From NCBI RefSeq assembly GCF_001988955.1, contig NZ_CP014263.1, forward strand, positions 2,418,001 to 2,482,000: DNA of 64,000 nucleotides, in the 5' to 3' direction. Position numbers and translations under genes: made by a program. The DNA is from Spirosoma montaniterrae. GTDB lineage: Bacteria; Bacteroidota; Bacteroidia; Cytophagales; Spirosomataceae. Shown in pieces: positions 16,416 through 23,067 of this stretch (the first letter of the stretch is position 1; every line of letters starts with the position of its first letter). A model generated the notes under the pieces. It was not told where the DNA came from. It made no database searches and was given only the letters and a program-made list of their open reading frames with translations.

Positions 16416-17846
16416 CTACAATCCTTCCACCTTCACATCCACGCGTCCTCTGGCGTTTACGACGGCAAGCAGGGCGGTGGGCGTCAGATAAACCTGGTCG
16501 GGCCGGATTTCGTCGATGCGCCCGTTGATAGTCACGCCTTTAACGGGGCGGTTATTGGTGAGTTGCTGTTGTAGCAGTTTCTGCATGTCTGCAATATAGC
16601 TGCCAACCGGAATCGTCAGATTTTTTTCGAGCGTTCGCGTAAACGTACCCTGCAAGAGCCAGTTTGCCGAGCGTTGCAGGATGTTTTTGGTGTCGAGGTC
16701 GTATTTCAGGTCTTTGAGCGAGATAGTCTGCGTTTCAGCGTCGTAGTAGGGCCGACCGCGCAGGTAGATGTCGCCGTTAATGGTGCCGCTCAGACCCGCT
16801 TTGATAATCAGCGCATCGTTTTGGCCGTACAAACCCATGCTCGTAATGGTCACGCTGTAGGTGTCGTTGCTGAAGTTGAAGGTTTTACCAACAAACTCCT
16901 CAGCGGCCAATCTGGCGGCTTCTTCGTAGCTGGCTTCGCTGAGCAGACCAATCTGAAAATCGTCTTTGATTTGCGGCACTACCGTCAGGTCGGGCAACGA
17001 CACGGCGGGTCGCACGTCGGGTTTGGCTCCGGTGGTGGTGAGCGTAAACGCTTCAATACCAATGGTTGACCGAATCACGCGCCCCTCAAACCGCAGCGGT
17101 GTGATAAGAATGCGTTTTGGCACAATCTGCAAGTACGTCCGGTATTTTTCGGAGAGCAGATAGGGCGTTCGGAGCGTATTCCAGGCTTGCAGCACGGGCG
17201 TTTTCAGGTCCACTTCCCGGCGCACCTGCTGATCGAGCGTTTTGGTAATACTGCCCATGTTTTTATCAATCATCCGGGCCACGAGGCTGGTAATCGGGAC
17301 ATTCAGCCCAATCACGCTGACCGTTGGCCGACGTACCCAGCCGTAACCGTCGGCAGTCGTCTGCGTCTGCACCGACCAGTCACGGTCGAGGTCGAACCGG
17401 GTTTTAAAACGCAGGTCTATCTCGAACTCAGTTTCTTTATACTGCATGAACCCCAGCACCGACACGCCCGCTTTCGCCCAAATCCGCAAGGGTACGGTAA
17501 ACTGAAACAGGCTGTCTTCAGCACTGACCAGGATGGTGCCGCGCTTCCAGACCTTCGTCATGAAGTTATCATTGTTATTGTCTGTCAGGCTGTTGTCTTC
17601 GTAAATCAGGCCGTTGACCTGCGCGTTGATTTGCCGTTCTACGTCGCTCAGAGCGATGGATACGGGAATGTGGACGGTTGATAGAAAGCGGTCGTTGCGG
17701 ACTTCCATAGCGGTGGTGGTATAGGATTCTTTAGGAGCTTTCGGGTCGATGCGATTGGTGGAGGTACAGCCTATGAAGTTGTAACACAGAGATACACAGA
17801 GGAGACACAGAGATACACGGAGTTTGTTGATGAAGTAGCGGCTCAT
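16416..17846 (-). CDS. DUF4403 family lipoprotein whose signal peptide is partly repeat-encoded
   Basis: 476 residues. The mature part matches DUF4403: an N-terminal NRFLSTVHIPVSI-type strand, WSVQTQTTADGYGWVRRP, a central beta-rich region and a C-terminal domain ending ...ARGRVDVKVEGL. The family is common in Bacteroidota and its role is unknown; an envelope lipid-binding or scaffold function is a guess. The N terminus is a lipoprotein signal with lipobox FIGC (Cys about 27). Its hydrophobic core RVSLCLLCVSLCYNF is translated from a family A repeat (17774-17824), so the export signal is repeat-derived. The promoter lies at 17965-17972, upstream of another hairpin in the leader. Confidence 0.85.
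   Translation of the reverse strand: MSRYFINKLRVSLCLLCVSLCYNFIGCTSTNRIDPKAPKESYTTTAMEVRNDRFLSTVHIPVSIALSDVERQINAQVNGLIYEDNSLTDNNNDNFMTKVWKRGTILVSAEDSLFQFTVPLRIWAKAGVSVLGFMQYKETEFEIDLRFKTRFDLDRDWSVQTQTTADGYGWVRRPTVSVIGLNVPITSLVARMIDKNMGSITKTLDQQVRREVDLKTPVLQAWNTLRTPYLLSEKYRTYLQIVPKRILITPLRFEGRVIRSTIGIEAFTLTTTGAKPDVRPAVSLPDLTVVPQIKDDFQIGLLSEASYEEAARLAAEEFVGKTFNFSNDTYSVTITSMGLYGQNDALIIKAGLSGTINGDIYLRGRPYYDAETQTISLKDLKYDLDTKNILQRSANWLLQGTFTRTLEKNLTIPVGSYIADMQKLLQQQLTNNRPVKGVTINGRIDEIRPDQVYLTPTALLAVVNARGRVDVKVEGL
17774..17824. repeat. Family A half-element inside the DUF4403 signal-peptide codons
   Basis: Two tandem words, ACACAGAGATACACAGAGG and ACACAGAGATACACGGAG, match the left arms of the family A palindromes at 11120, 22910 and 42044. 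No inverted partner is present here. Confidence 0.9.
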
Positions 17847-17876
17847 TTTGGGGAAATAGTTCTTGCGGATTATAAC

Positions 17877-17934
17877 GCGGATTTGCTCGGATTACGTCGG
17901 CGAAAAATCTGCATATAAATCTGAGCAAATCCGC
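17877..17934. repeat. Family E-type hairpin in the DUF4403 leader
   Basis: GCGGATTTGCTCGGATT (17877-17893) pairs with AATCTGAGCAAATCCGC (17918-17934), 16 of 17 positions complementary, 24-nt loop. It lies between the putative promoter (17965-17972) and the gene start (17846). Confidence 0.85.
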
Positions 17935-17964
17935 GAGAAATAAATCGGTAGCTGGCTGATTGTG

Positions 17965-17972
17965 CAAAAGTA
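17965..17972 (-). promoter_or_regulatory. -7 element for DUF4403
   Basis: TACTTTTG on the minus strand matches TAnnTTTG. It would give a leader of about 110 nt containing the 17877-17934 hairpin. Confidence 0.5.
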
Positions 17973-17991
17973 AATCGGGTTCATGGCAAAC

Positions 17992-18007
17992 TTTTGCTAT
18001 AGCAAAA
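17992..18007. promoter_or_regulatory. 16-bp perfect palindrome before trpB2
   Basis: TTTTGCTATAGCAAAA ends 11 bp before the ATG at 18019. It could be an operator or a small leader hairpin; nothing else supports either. Confidence 0.4.
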
Positions 18008-18018
18008 AATTACCCATC

Positions 18019-19383
18019 ATGGCACAAAAGAAAATAAACCTGCCCGAATCCGACATTCCCGAAAGCTGGTACAACATCGTGGCCGACATGCCCAATAAGC
18101 CGCTGCCACCGCTCCACCCCGGCACCCACGAACCCATCGGCCCGGAGATGCTGGCCCCGCTGTTTCCGATGGAACTGATTAAACAGGAAGTCACGTCCGA
18201 TACGTGGGTGCCAATCCCCGACGAAGTGCGTGAAGTCTATAAAATCTGGCGACCCACGCCTATGTTCCGGGCCTACGGGCTGGAAAAATTGTTGGACACG
18301 CCCGCCAAAATCTATTATAAATACGAGGGTGTTAGCCCCGCCGGGTCGCACAAGCCCAACACGGCTGTGCCACAGGCGTACTATAACAAACAGGCTGGTG
18401 TTAAGCGTATTACGACCGAAACCGGCGCGGGGCAATGGGGCAGCGCGCTGAGTTTTGCGTGCCAGTTGTTCGGTATCGAGTGCGAGGTGTATATGGTGCG
18501 GGCGAGCTACGATGGCAAACCCTACCGCAAAATCATGATGAACACCTGGGGAGCTACGGTCTATCCATCGCCGTCGGAGCGCACGGCGGCTGGTCGGCAG
18601 ATTCTGAGTCAGAACCCCCACTCGCCGGGCAGTTTAGGCATCGCCATCTCCGAAGCGGTTGAACTGGCGATGCAGGACGACGACACGAAATACGCTCTCG
18701 GGTCGGTGCTGAACCACGTGCTGATGCACCAAACTGTAATCGGTCTGGAAGCGATTAAACAACTCGAACTGGCGGGCGACTTTCCCGACATTGTAGTAGC
18801 TCCGTTCGGGGGCGGCTCCAACTTCGCGGGCATTGCGTTCCCGTTCCTGCGCCACAACCTGACCGAAGGCAAACAGGTGCGCTGCATTGCCGCCGAACCG
18901 GCCTCCTGCCCCAAACTGACGCGGGGCGTGTTCCGCTACGACCTCGGCGACACCATCGGCATGACGCCCCTGCTGCCAATGTACACGCTGGGCCACAACT
19001 TCATTCCAGCACCCATCCACGCGGGCGGGCTGCGCTACCACGGTGCGGGGGCCATTGTGAGTCAGTTGCTGAAAGACGGGCTGATTGAAGCGCAGGCGTT
19101 TAAACAATTGGAGTGTTTTGAAGCCGGGATTCAGTTTGCCCGCTCGGAGGGCATCATTCCCGCGCCCGAAGCCACCCACGCCATCGCGACGGTGATTCGC
19201 GAAGCCAAACAGGCGAAGGAAGAAGGCAAAGCCAAAACCATCCTGTTCAACCTCTGCGGTCACGGCCACTTCGACATGGGAGCTTACGAGCAGTATCTGA
19301 GCGGCAAACTCGTTGAACACGAAGTTACTGCCGAAGAAATCCGCGAGTCGCTGGCCGAGTTGAACACCCCGGAGATTGCGTAG
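18019..19383 (+). CDS. TrpB2-type tryptophan synthase beta-like PLP enzyme
   Basis: 454 residues from MAQKKINLPE. The frame is open 12 codons upstream, but that part overlaps the palindrome. The PLP lysine is in GVSPAGSHKPNTA (about 113-125), followed by ETGAGQWGSALSFA and the phosphate-binding loop FGGGSNFAG (about 258-266). The long N terminus (DMPNKPLPPLHPGT) and the GRTAAGRQILSQNPHSPGSLGIAISEA-type insert are typical of the TrpB2 branch, which often acts on indole or serine without TrpA. No other trp gene is near, so it may be a stand-alone indole salvage enzyme; that is inference. Confidence 0.93.
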   Translation: MAQKKINLPESDIPESWYNIVADMPNKPLPPLHPGTHEPIGPEMLAPLFPMELIKQEVTSDTWVPIPDEVREVYKIWRPTPMFRAYGLEKLLDTPAKIYYKYEGVSPAGSHKPNTAVPQAYYNKQAGVKRITTETGAGQWGSALSFACQLFGIECEVYMVRASYDGKPYRKIMMNTWGATVYPSPSERTAAGRQILSQNPHSPGSLGIAISEAVELAMQDDDTKYALGSVLNHVLMHQTVIGLEAIKQLELAGDFPDIVVAPFGGGSNFAGIAFPFLRHNLTEGKQVRCIAAEPASCPKLTRGVFRYDLGDTIGMTPLLPMYTLGHNFIPAPIHAGGLRYHGAGAIVSQLLKDGLIEAQAFKQLECFEAGIQFARSEGIIPAPEATHAIATVIREAKQAKEEGKAKTILFNLCGHGHFDMGAYEQYLSGKLVEHEVTAEEIRESLAELNTPEIA

Positions 19384-19434
19384 ACACAGATAATGGCCGG
19401 GTTTTGGTATCTCTGGTAAAAGACGCTCATACAG

Positions 19435-19662
19435 ATGAATACGTACAGCAACTACATCAGCCTGAACCCGGCCATCCGTTTCGGAAAACCCCGTATAAAA
19501 GGTACTCGCATTACCGGGCAGGACATCCTGAACTGGCTGGCATCGGGTATGACAAACGAAGAGATTCTGGAAGACTTCCCGGAACTAACACTTGAGCATA
19601 TCCGGGCAGGACTGGCCTTTGCCGCTGACAGCGAACGGCGTACCCGGCTGATTGCCGCCTGA
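19435..19662 (+). CDS. DUF433 domain protein (antitoxin-like), orphan
   Basis: 75 residues. NPAIRFGKPRIKGTRITGQDILNWLASGMTNEEILEDFPELTLEHIRAGLAFAA is a complete DUF433 domain, a winged-helix-like module that usually precedes a PIN-like DUF5615 toxin. Here the next 400 bp encode no toxin: only a 24-codon open frame (19693-19767) follows, with no similarity I can see. It may therefore be a solitary antitoxin left after toxin loss, or one acting on a toxin elsewhere. It follows trpB2 by 51 bp and opens an accessory pocket. Confidence 0.85.
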   Translation: MNTYSNYISLNPAIRFGKPRIKGTRITGQDILNWLASGMTNEEILEDFPELTLEHIRAGLAFAADSERRTRLIAA

Positions 19663-20084
19663 TGAATGCAAGCTTTTTAACCAGCACTACTGATGAACCC
19701 TGAACACCACACCACCGCCCTCGTTAAAGCCAACTCCTCCCCCGCCTTAGCCCGCACTACCGTTTAATTAATTCACGCTTTCGGCTGTTGCAGGCGTGTT
19801 GCAAATCCCGTTTTTTTGCTCTGTTGATTGACTTTGTCTAAGCCAAAATGATGCAGACGCTTAATATCAACCCACTGATTTTGAACGAATTGATATTAAG
19901 TGGTTTTGCGTACAATGATTTGTTGGGTGCTCGTCTATGCAGGGCTTCAAAGTTCAGCATCCGGGCGACAAGGGAGCCGCCCCAGCAGGCAGTTTGGGGC
20001 TCGTTAGGCGGTTTCTGTCGACACCAGAAACGCCCCGGTTTGCCACTTTGTAGCAAAAAAGCAGGAAAATCATTAAACCAGTTC
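19663..20084. other. Gene-poor stretch with hairpins and a structured repeat
   Basis: No credible gene is seen. It holds an 11-bp inverted repeat CTTAATATCAA / TTGATATTAAG (19860-19870 and 19890-19900) and the first copy of a structured repeat at about 19962-20044. The open frame upstream of 20085 that reads through it gives unlikely protein sequence. Confidence 0.6.
19962..20044. repeat. Structured two-hairpin repeat, copy 1
   Basis: Starts GGGCGACAAGGG. It contains one hairpin GAGCC..CCCA / TGGGGCTC and a second GGCGGTTTCTG TCGACAC CAGAAACGCC, and ends GCCCCGGTTTGCC. Copy 2 at 21179-21262 shares the order GACAGG, TTTGGGCT, GTTCTGT(G)CGACA, AAACGCCCCG. A GTTAGGC sits at 20003-20009. Confidence 0.6.
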
Positions 20085-20993
20085 ATGATGAGAAACCATA
20101 CCAATACCATAAAATCCATCATTATAACTATTGGATTTATAGTCGTATTATTAAAACCTAAAGTCGCGATAGCCCAATGCAGGAATTTTACTTTAAAAGA
20201 GCTGGAAAAATTTAGCACTATAGATCCAAATATAGATGCAGTATTCAGAGAGGCAGGTTATAAGCTTGTGACGACCAGCAAAAAAAACATGGTTGGATGG
20301 TGTGGTAAGGATGAAGGATCAATGGGGATAATTGTACCATTAGTTGGAAACCCCAAAGTGGCACTGATGAATGTTTCCCATAGTTACTTGGACGAACTTA
20401 GCACACAAATGGCAGAAAGAAACTACAGAAGATTGGGTGGCAGTTCAGGTGTATATTTCTATGCCAATGATAGATTTAAAATTTCCGAACTGATAATCTC
20501 TAAAGAGAAGAAACTTTACAGAATAAGTATTCAATACAATTTGTCAACTGCACAACCAGATTCTAAAAATTCATTCTATACATTTATTGCAGGTTTTCGT
20601 GAATATGTAGAGGTTTCCAACCAAATCATTAAAAATGATTTAAGTTCTGTTTACTCTAGTTATTCTGCAAAGATTCCTAATAAAGTTGATGAACTTTCGG
20701 AAAGTGATTTTTACACCATCGCAACAAATGTACTTGGCTCTGTTTGGTTTGATAATTTGTATGACATAAAGCTACTTATCAAGAAAGGCGTTAATCCTAC
20801 AACTGGTAAGGAGGAGCTTACAGACCGGGCCAAGCTAGCTATTATAGCCTTGAATGAGATTCGTCCGAGGGGCATCTCCATTGTGAGGTTTGTTCAAATG
20901 ATTCAAGAAATTGCGGACCAAACCGCGAGCGTCCGTGCTAAATTTAGAGAAGAACGCCTTAAAGAGGATGGTAATAAAGCGGAGGGCAATTAG
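20085..20993 (+). CDS. Exported protein of unknown function, AT-rich
   Basis: 302 residues from the ATG at 20085 (or 20088). The frame is open 79 codons further upstream, but that part reads through the structured repeat. The N terminus is a Sec-type signal (SIIITIGFIVVLLKPKVAIAQ, cleavage near AIAQ-C). The mature protein is rich in Lys, Asn, Ser and Tyr, with FREAGYKLVTTSKKNMVGWCGKDEG and a C-terminal region LAIIALNEIRPRGISIVRFVQMIQEIADQ. I do not recognise a family. Codon use is markedly AT-rich compared with its neighbours, and the structured repeats flank it, so it is probably foreign DNA. No neighbour shares a strand and close spacing. Confidence 0.7.
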   Translation: MMRNHTNTIKSIIITIGFIVVLLKPKVAIAQCRNFTLKELEKFSTIDPNIDAVFREAGYKLVTTSKKNMVGWCGKDEGSMGIIVPLVGNPKVALMNVSHSYLDELSTQMAERNYRRLGGSSGVYFYANDRFKISELIISKEKKLYRISIQYNLSTAQPDSKNSFYTFIAGFREYVEVSNQIIKNDLSSVYSSYSAKIPNKVDELSESDFYTIATNVLGSVWFDNLYDIKLLIKKGVNPTTGKEELTDRAKLAIIALNEIRPRGISIVRFVQMIQEIADQTASVRAKFREERLKEDGNKAEGN

Positions 20994-21058
20994 TGGCATA
21001 TACACATATATTGCGAGTTGGCGGGCGACAGGCAGCAGGCCGCGAGGTAAGTCGTTCA

Positions 21059-21144
21059 GCCCAACCAAACGGGTGTGTAAAGGTCGTAGGTACGTGCGTT
21101 CGGTGGAGTTTTGCGCCCACCATCAACACCCGTTGGCGTTGGGT
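21059..21144. repeat. attC-like imperfect palindrome
   Basis: It begins with GCCCAAC (RYYYAAC type) and ends with GTTGGGT (GTTRRRY type). Next to these, AACGGGTGT (about 21067-21075) pairs with ACACCCGTT (about 21126-21134), with unequal 2-3 nt spacers between the boxes and a further GGTGG/CCACC pairing inside. This is the layout of an integron attC site, 86 bp long. No integron integrase gene is in the window. Confidence 0.35.
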
Positions 21145-21178
21145 GCAAGTCCATAAAGTGCTTCCATTTTCGGGTTTC

Positions 21179-21262
21179 GGTCGACAGGCCCCACGTCCCG
21201 CATGGGCAAATTTGGGCTTCCATTTCGGGGTTCTGTGCGACAATTTAAACGCCCCGATTGGC
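21179..21262. repeat. Structured two-hairpin repeat, copy 2
   Basis: It aligns with 19962-20044 through GACAGG, CCCGCATGGGCA, TTTGGGCTT, GGGTTCTGTGCGACA and AAACGCCCCGATTGGC. Together the copies bracket the AT-rich gene as direct repeats. Shorter fragments (GGCGACAGGCAGCA) recur at about 21023 and 21757. Confidence 0.55.
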
Positions 21263-21292
21263 TAGGCTAAAAGGTAGGCCAGCGTCTCGCTT

Positions 21293-21748
21293 TTGAGGAG
21301 CGAAGCCGGTGAAATCATTGACAGCCAAATGTCGTTTATTATCGTAGAGCTCGCTAAATTTACCAAGCAGGTAGCTGAGATAGAGACCGATTTAGAAAAA
21401 CTGGTTTATACGATGAAGACGCTCCATACGACCAAACCCACGCAGTACCCGGCCTTCTGGAATGAGGAGTGGCTACGCCGGGCCATTGACGAGTTGGATA
21501 CGCGAAAAATGACTCCTGAAGAACGGGCTTATTTTGCCCGTGTGACAGCCGCCAATGCTGAAGCGGTCAAGGCAGAAAAGCAGAAAATTCGGGAGGCTGT
21601 AGAGCAGAATGAGGTTGCAATAAAAACTGAGGCTGTTGCTAAAGCTATAAAGCGGGGCAAACTAACAATTGAGGAAATCGCCGAAGACAGCGGAGTTAGC
21701 GTTGATTTTGTGCTTGAAATTCAGCGAAGCCTTACCAGTAACTCGTAA
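21293..21748 (+). pseudogene. C-terminal fragment of an Rpn-type PD-(D/E)xK nuclease/putative transposase
   Basis: The open part encodes up to 151 residues (TTG at 21293, or ATG at 21329). FWNEEWLRRAIDELDTRKMTPEERAYFARVTA, then a long charged helix and the ending AKAIKRGKLTIEEIAEDSGVSVDFVLEIQ, match the C-terminal half of the Rpn/PDDEXK_2 recombination-promoting nuclease family, which is normally near 300 residues. The N-terminal nuclease domain is missing: an in-frame stop lies at 21275, and what is upstream is the structured repeat, not Rpn sequence. It is most likely a 5'-truncated remnant, perhaps cut when the repeats arrived. Confidence 0.65.
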
Positions 21749-21823
21749 GGCAGGCTCCCGGCGACAGGCAGCACGTCCTGGAAGCATCAGAATAACAACC
21801 TCTTTGCCCACTTCCCTATAACC

Positions 21824-22879
21824 CTACTTAATCGTCACTTTCGTGGCTCCGTAGCCAAACTTCTGCTTCTGGGCATCCTCGAAAAACCGAACATTGGGGT
21901 GCTGACCAAGCCGTTTGTGCAACTCCTGTCGCAACGCCCCGCTGCCAACGCCGTGAATGAACGTGATGTCGCTCATGCCACTGGCAATGGCGTTCTCCAA
22001 CGCTTTCTCGAATGTGTCGAGTTGTACTTTGAGCAGGTCGGCGGGGGTGCGCTGACGCAGATCGCCGGGCAATAACGCTTCGATGTGCAAATCAACGACC
22101 GACGAAGGCCGCTCAACCGAAATCGGCGACACATCGGATTTGGGTTTGAGCATTTCGGCTTTCAGTTCGTCGGGGCGGATGGGCTGCGGGCGGGTTTGGG
22201 CTGCGCGGTTGCTGGTTGGCACCGGCTGCACGTTGCCTTCTACGTTGTCGGCGTCTAACTGCGTCAGGAAACCGGGCTGGTTCAGGATTGGCACCGTTAC
22301 CTTTTCCTTGAAGAACGAAGCCGCCCGCGCCCGGAAGCGTTTCACAAATGGCGGTCGCAGGTTCGACTTGCCGGGCCGAAACCACAAGCCCTGCACCACA
22401 AACGTAGGCCAGTTCTCGAAGGTAGCGTGGGTGTAGTGGTCGTTTAGTTTCTGCTGCGATTTGGCTTTCAACACGCCACTGTGCAGCCCCCGAAACTGAA
22501 CCCCACCCGTTGGTGCGGCAGATTCTTCGCCAATCGTGTACGGAAACTCCCAGTCGGTATTGTTCACTACATGCAGCGAATATTCGCGGTCGTTGACGGA
22601 CACGAAGCCGAGGTAAATGCCCTGATTGGCAAGTATTTGTCCCGGTGTGGATGCACCTGTGGTCGTATTTCCCGGCGTAGTGGTTTTCTGGGGCGCGTAG
22701 GCGTCGGTCTTCAGCAGCCGCTCGGCTTCGAGGGGCGATACAACGACCAATTCCGACCGCATCACCGGAATACGGAATCCGTCTTCAATTTCAATCTCGA
22801 CTATGTTGCCCGGCAAAAACCGCGACACCACGCCCTGTTCTTTCGCCCGCAGCATACGGACTCTATCGCCAATGTTCAT
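21824..22879 (-). CDS. DUF2027 protein with C-terminal Smr domain
   Basis: 351 residues from MNIGDRVRMLRAKEQG. The N-terminal KOW-like segment, the DUF2027 core (LGFVSVNDREYSLHVVNNTDW) and the C-terminal Smr domain (VVDLHIEALL, ITFIHGVGSGALRQELHKRL, FFEDAQKQKFGYGATKVTIK) form a Bacteroidota protein often called MutS2-like because of the Smr nuclease module. The role is unknown; Smr domains nick DNA or cleave RNA. The upstream open frame is only repeat-derived sequence, so it is excluded. A degenerate TTPGN-TTTGA-STPGQ stretch (about residues 66-81) is related to the nagA 15-bp coding repeat. A family A palindrome lies in the leader. Confidence 0.9.
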   Translation of the reverse strand: MNIGDRVRMLRAKEQGVVSRFLPGNIVEIEIEDGFRIPVMRSELVVVSPLEAERLLKTDAYAPQKTTTPGNTTTGASTPGQILANQGIYLGFVSVNDREYSLHVVNNTDWEFPYTIGEESAAPTGGVQFRGLHSGVLKAKSQQKLNDHYTHATFENWPTFVVQGLWFRPGKSNLRPPFVKRFRARAASFFKEKVTVPILNQPGFLTQLDADNVEGNVQPVPTSNRAAQTRPQPIRPDELKAEMLKPKSDVSPISVERPSSVVDLHIEALLPGDLRQRTPADLLKVQLDTFEKALENAIASGMSDITFIHGVGSGALRQELHKRLGQHPNVRFFEDAQKQKFGYGATKVTIK

Positions 22880-22909
22880 ATCGTTTGGGTTGTGACACAG
22901 ATTAGTTGT

Positions 22910-23002
22910 GACACAGAGATGCACAGAGAAGACACGGAGACACACGGAGATGTTTGTTGATACTTAAAATTTCTCTGTGTCTTCTCTGTGCATCTCTGTG
23001 TC
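22910..23002. repeat. Family A palindrome, copy 3
   Basis: GACACAGAGATGCACAGAGAAGACAC (22910-22935) is a perfect 26-bp inverse of 22977-23002. An extra GTGACACAG word at 22893-22901 extends it to the left. It lies in the 5' leader of the DUF2027-Smr gene, between the promoter at 23020-23027 and the start at 22879. Confidence 0.95.
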
Positions 23003-23019
23003 CCAAAAATTTTAGTTTT

Positions 23020-23027
23020 CAAATTTA
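23020..23027 (-). promoter_or_regulatory. -7 element for the DUF2027-Smr gene
   Basis: TAAATTTG on the minus strand. It is back to back with the helicase promoter at 23035-23042. The resulting leader would contain the family A palindrome. Confidence 0.5.
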
Positions 23028-23034
23028 CATACAA

Positions 23035-23042
23035 TAACTTTG
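23035..23042 (+). promoter_or_regulatory. -7 element for the helicase gene
   Basis: TAACTTTG matches TAnnTTTG exactly and lies 25 bp before the ATG at 23068. Confidence 0.6.
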
Positions 23043-23067
23043 CTGATTCCAACTATCCCGTAACGCC

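Noticed and set aside
17983-18018. Earlier start for trpB2 (12 extra codons)
   Set aside because: The extension crosses the TTTTGCTATAGCAAAA palindrome and adds no conserved residues.
19693-19767. 24-codon open frame after the DUF433 gene, considered as a toxin or leader peptide
   Set aside because: The translation (MNPEHHTTALVKANSSPALA...) has no PIN-like or hydrophobic toxin feature and no ribosome-binding or promoter support.
20003-20009. GTTAGGC as a second attC end
   Set aside because: No RYYYAAC partner with matching inner boxes is found upstream, so only the 21059-21144 site was reported.
22880-22945. N-terminal extension of the DUF2027-Smr protein
   Set aside because: The extra codons are read from the family A repeat and are not conserved family sequence; MNIGDRVRML is the natural start.
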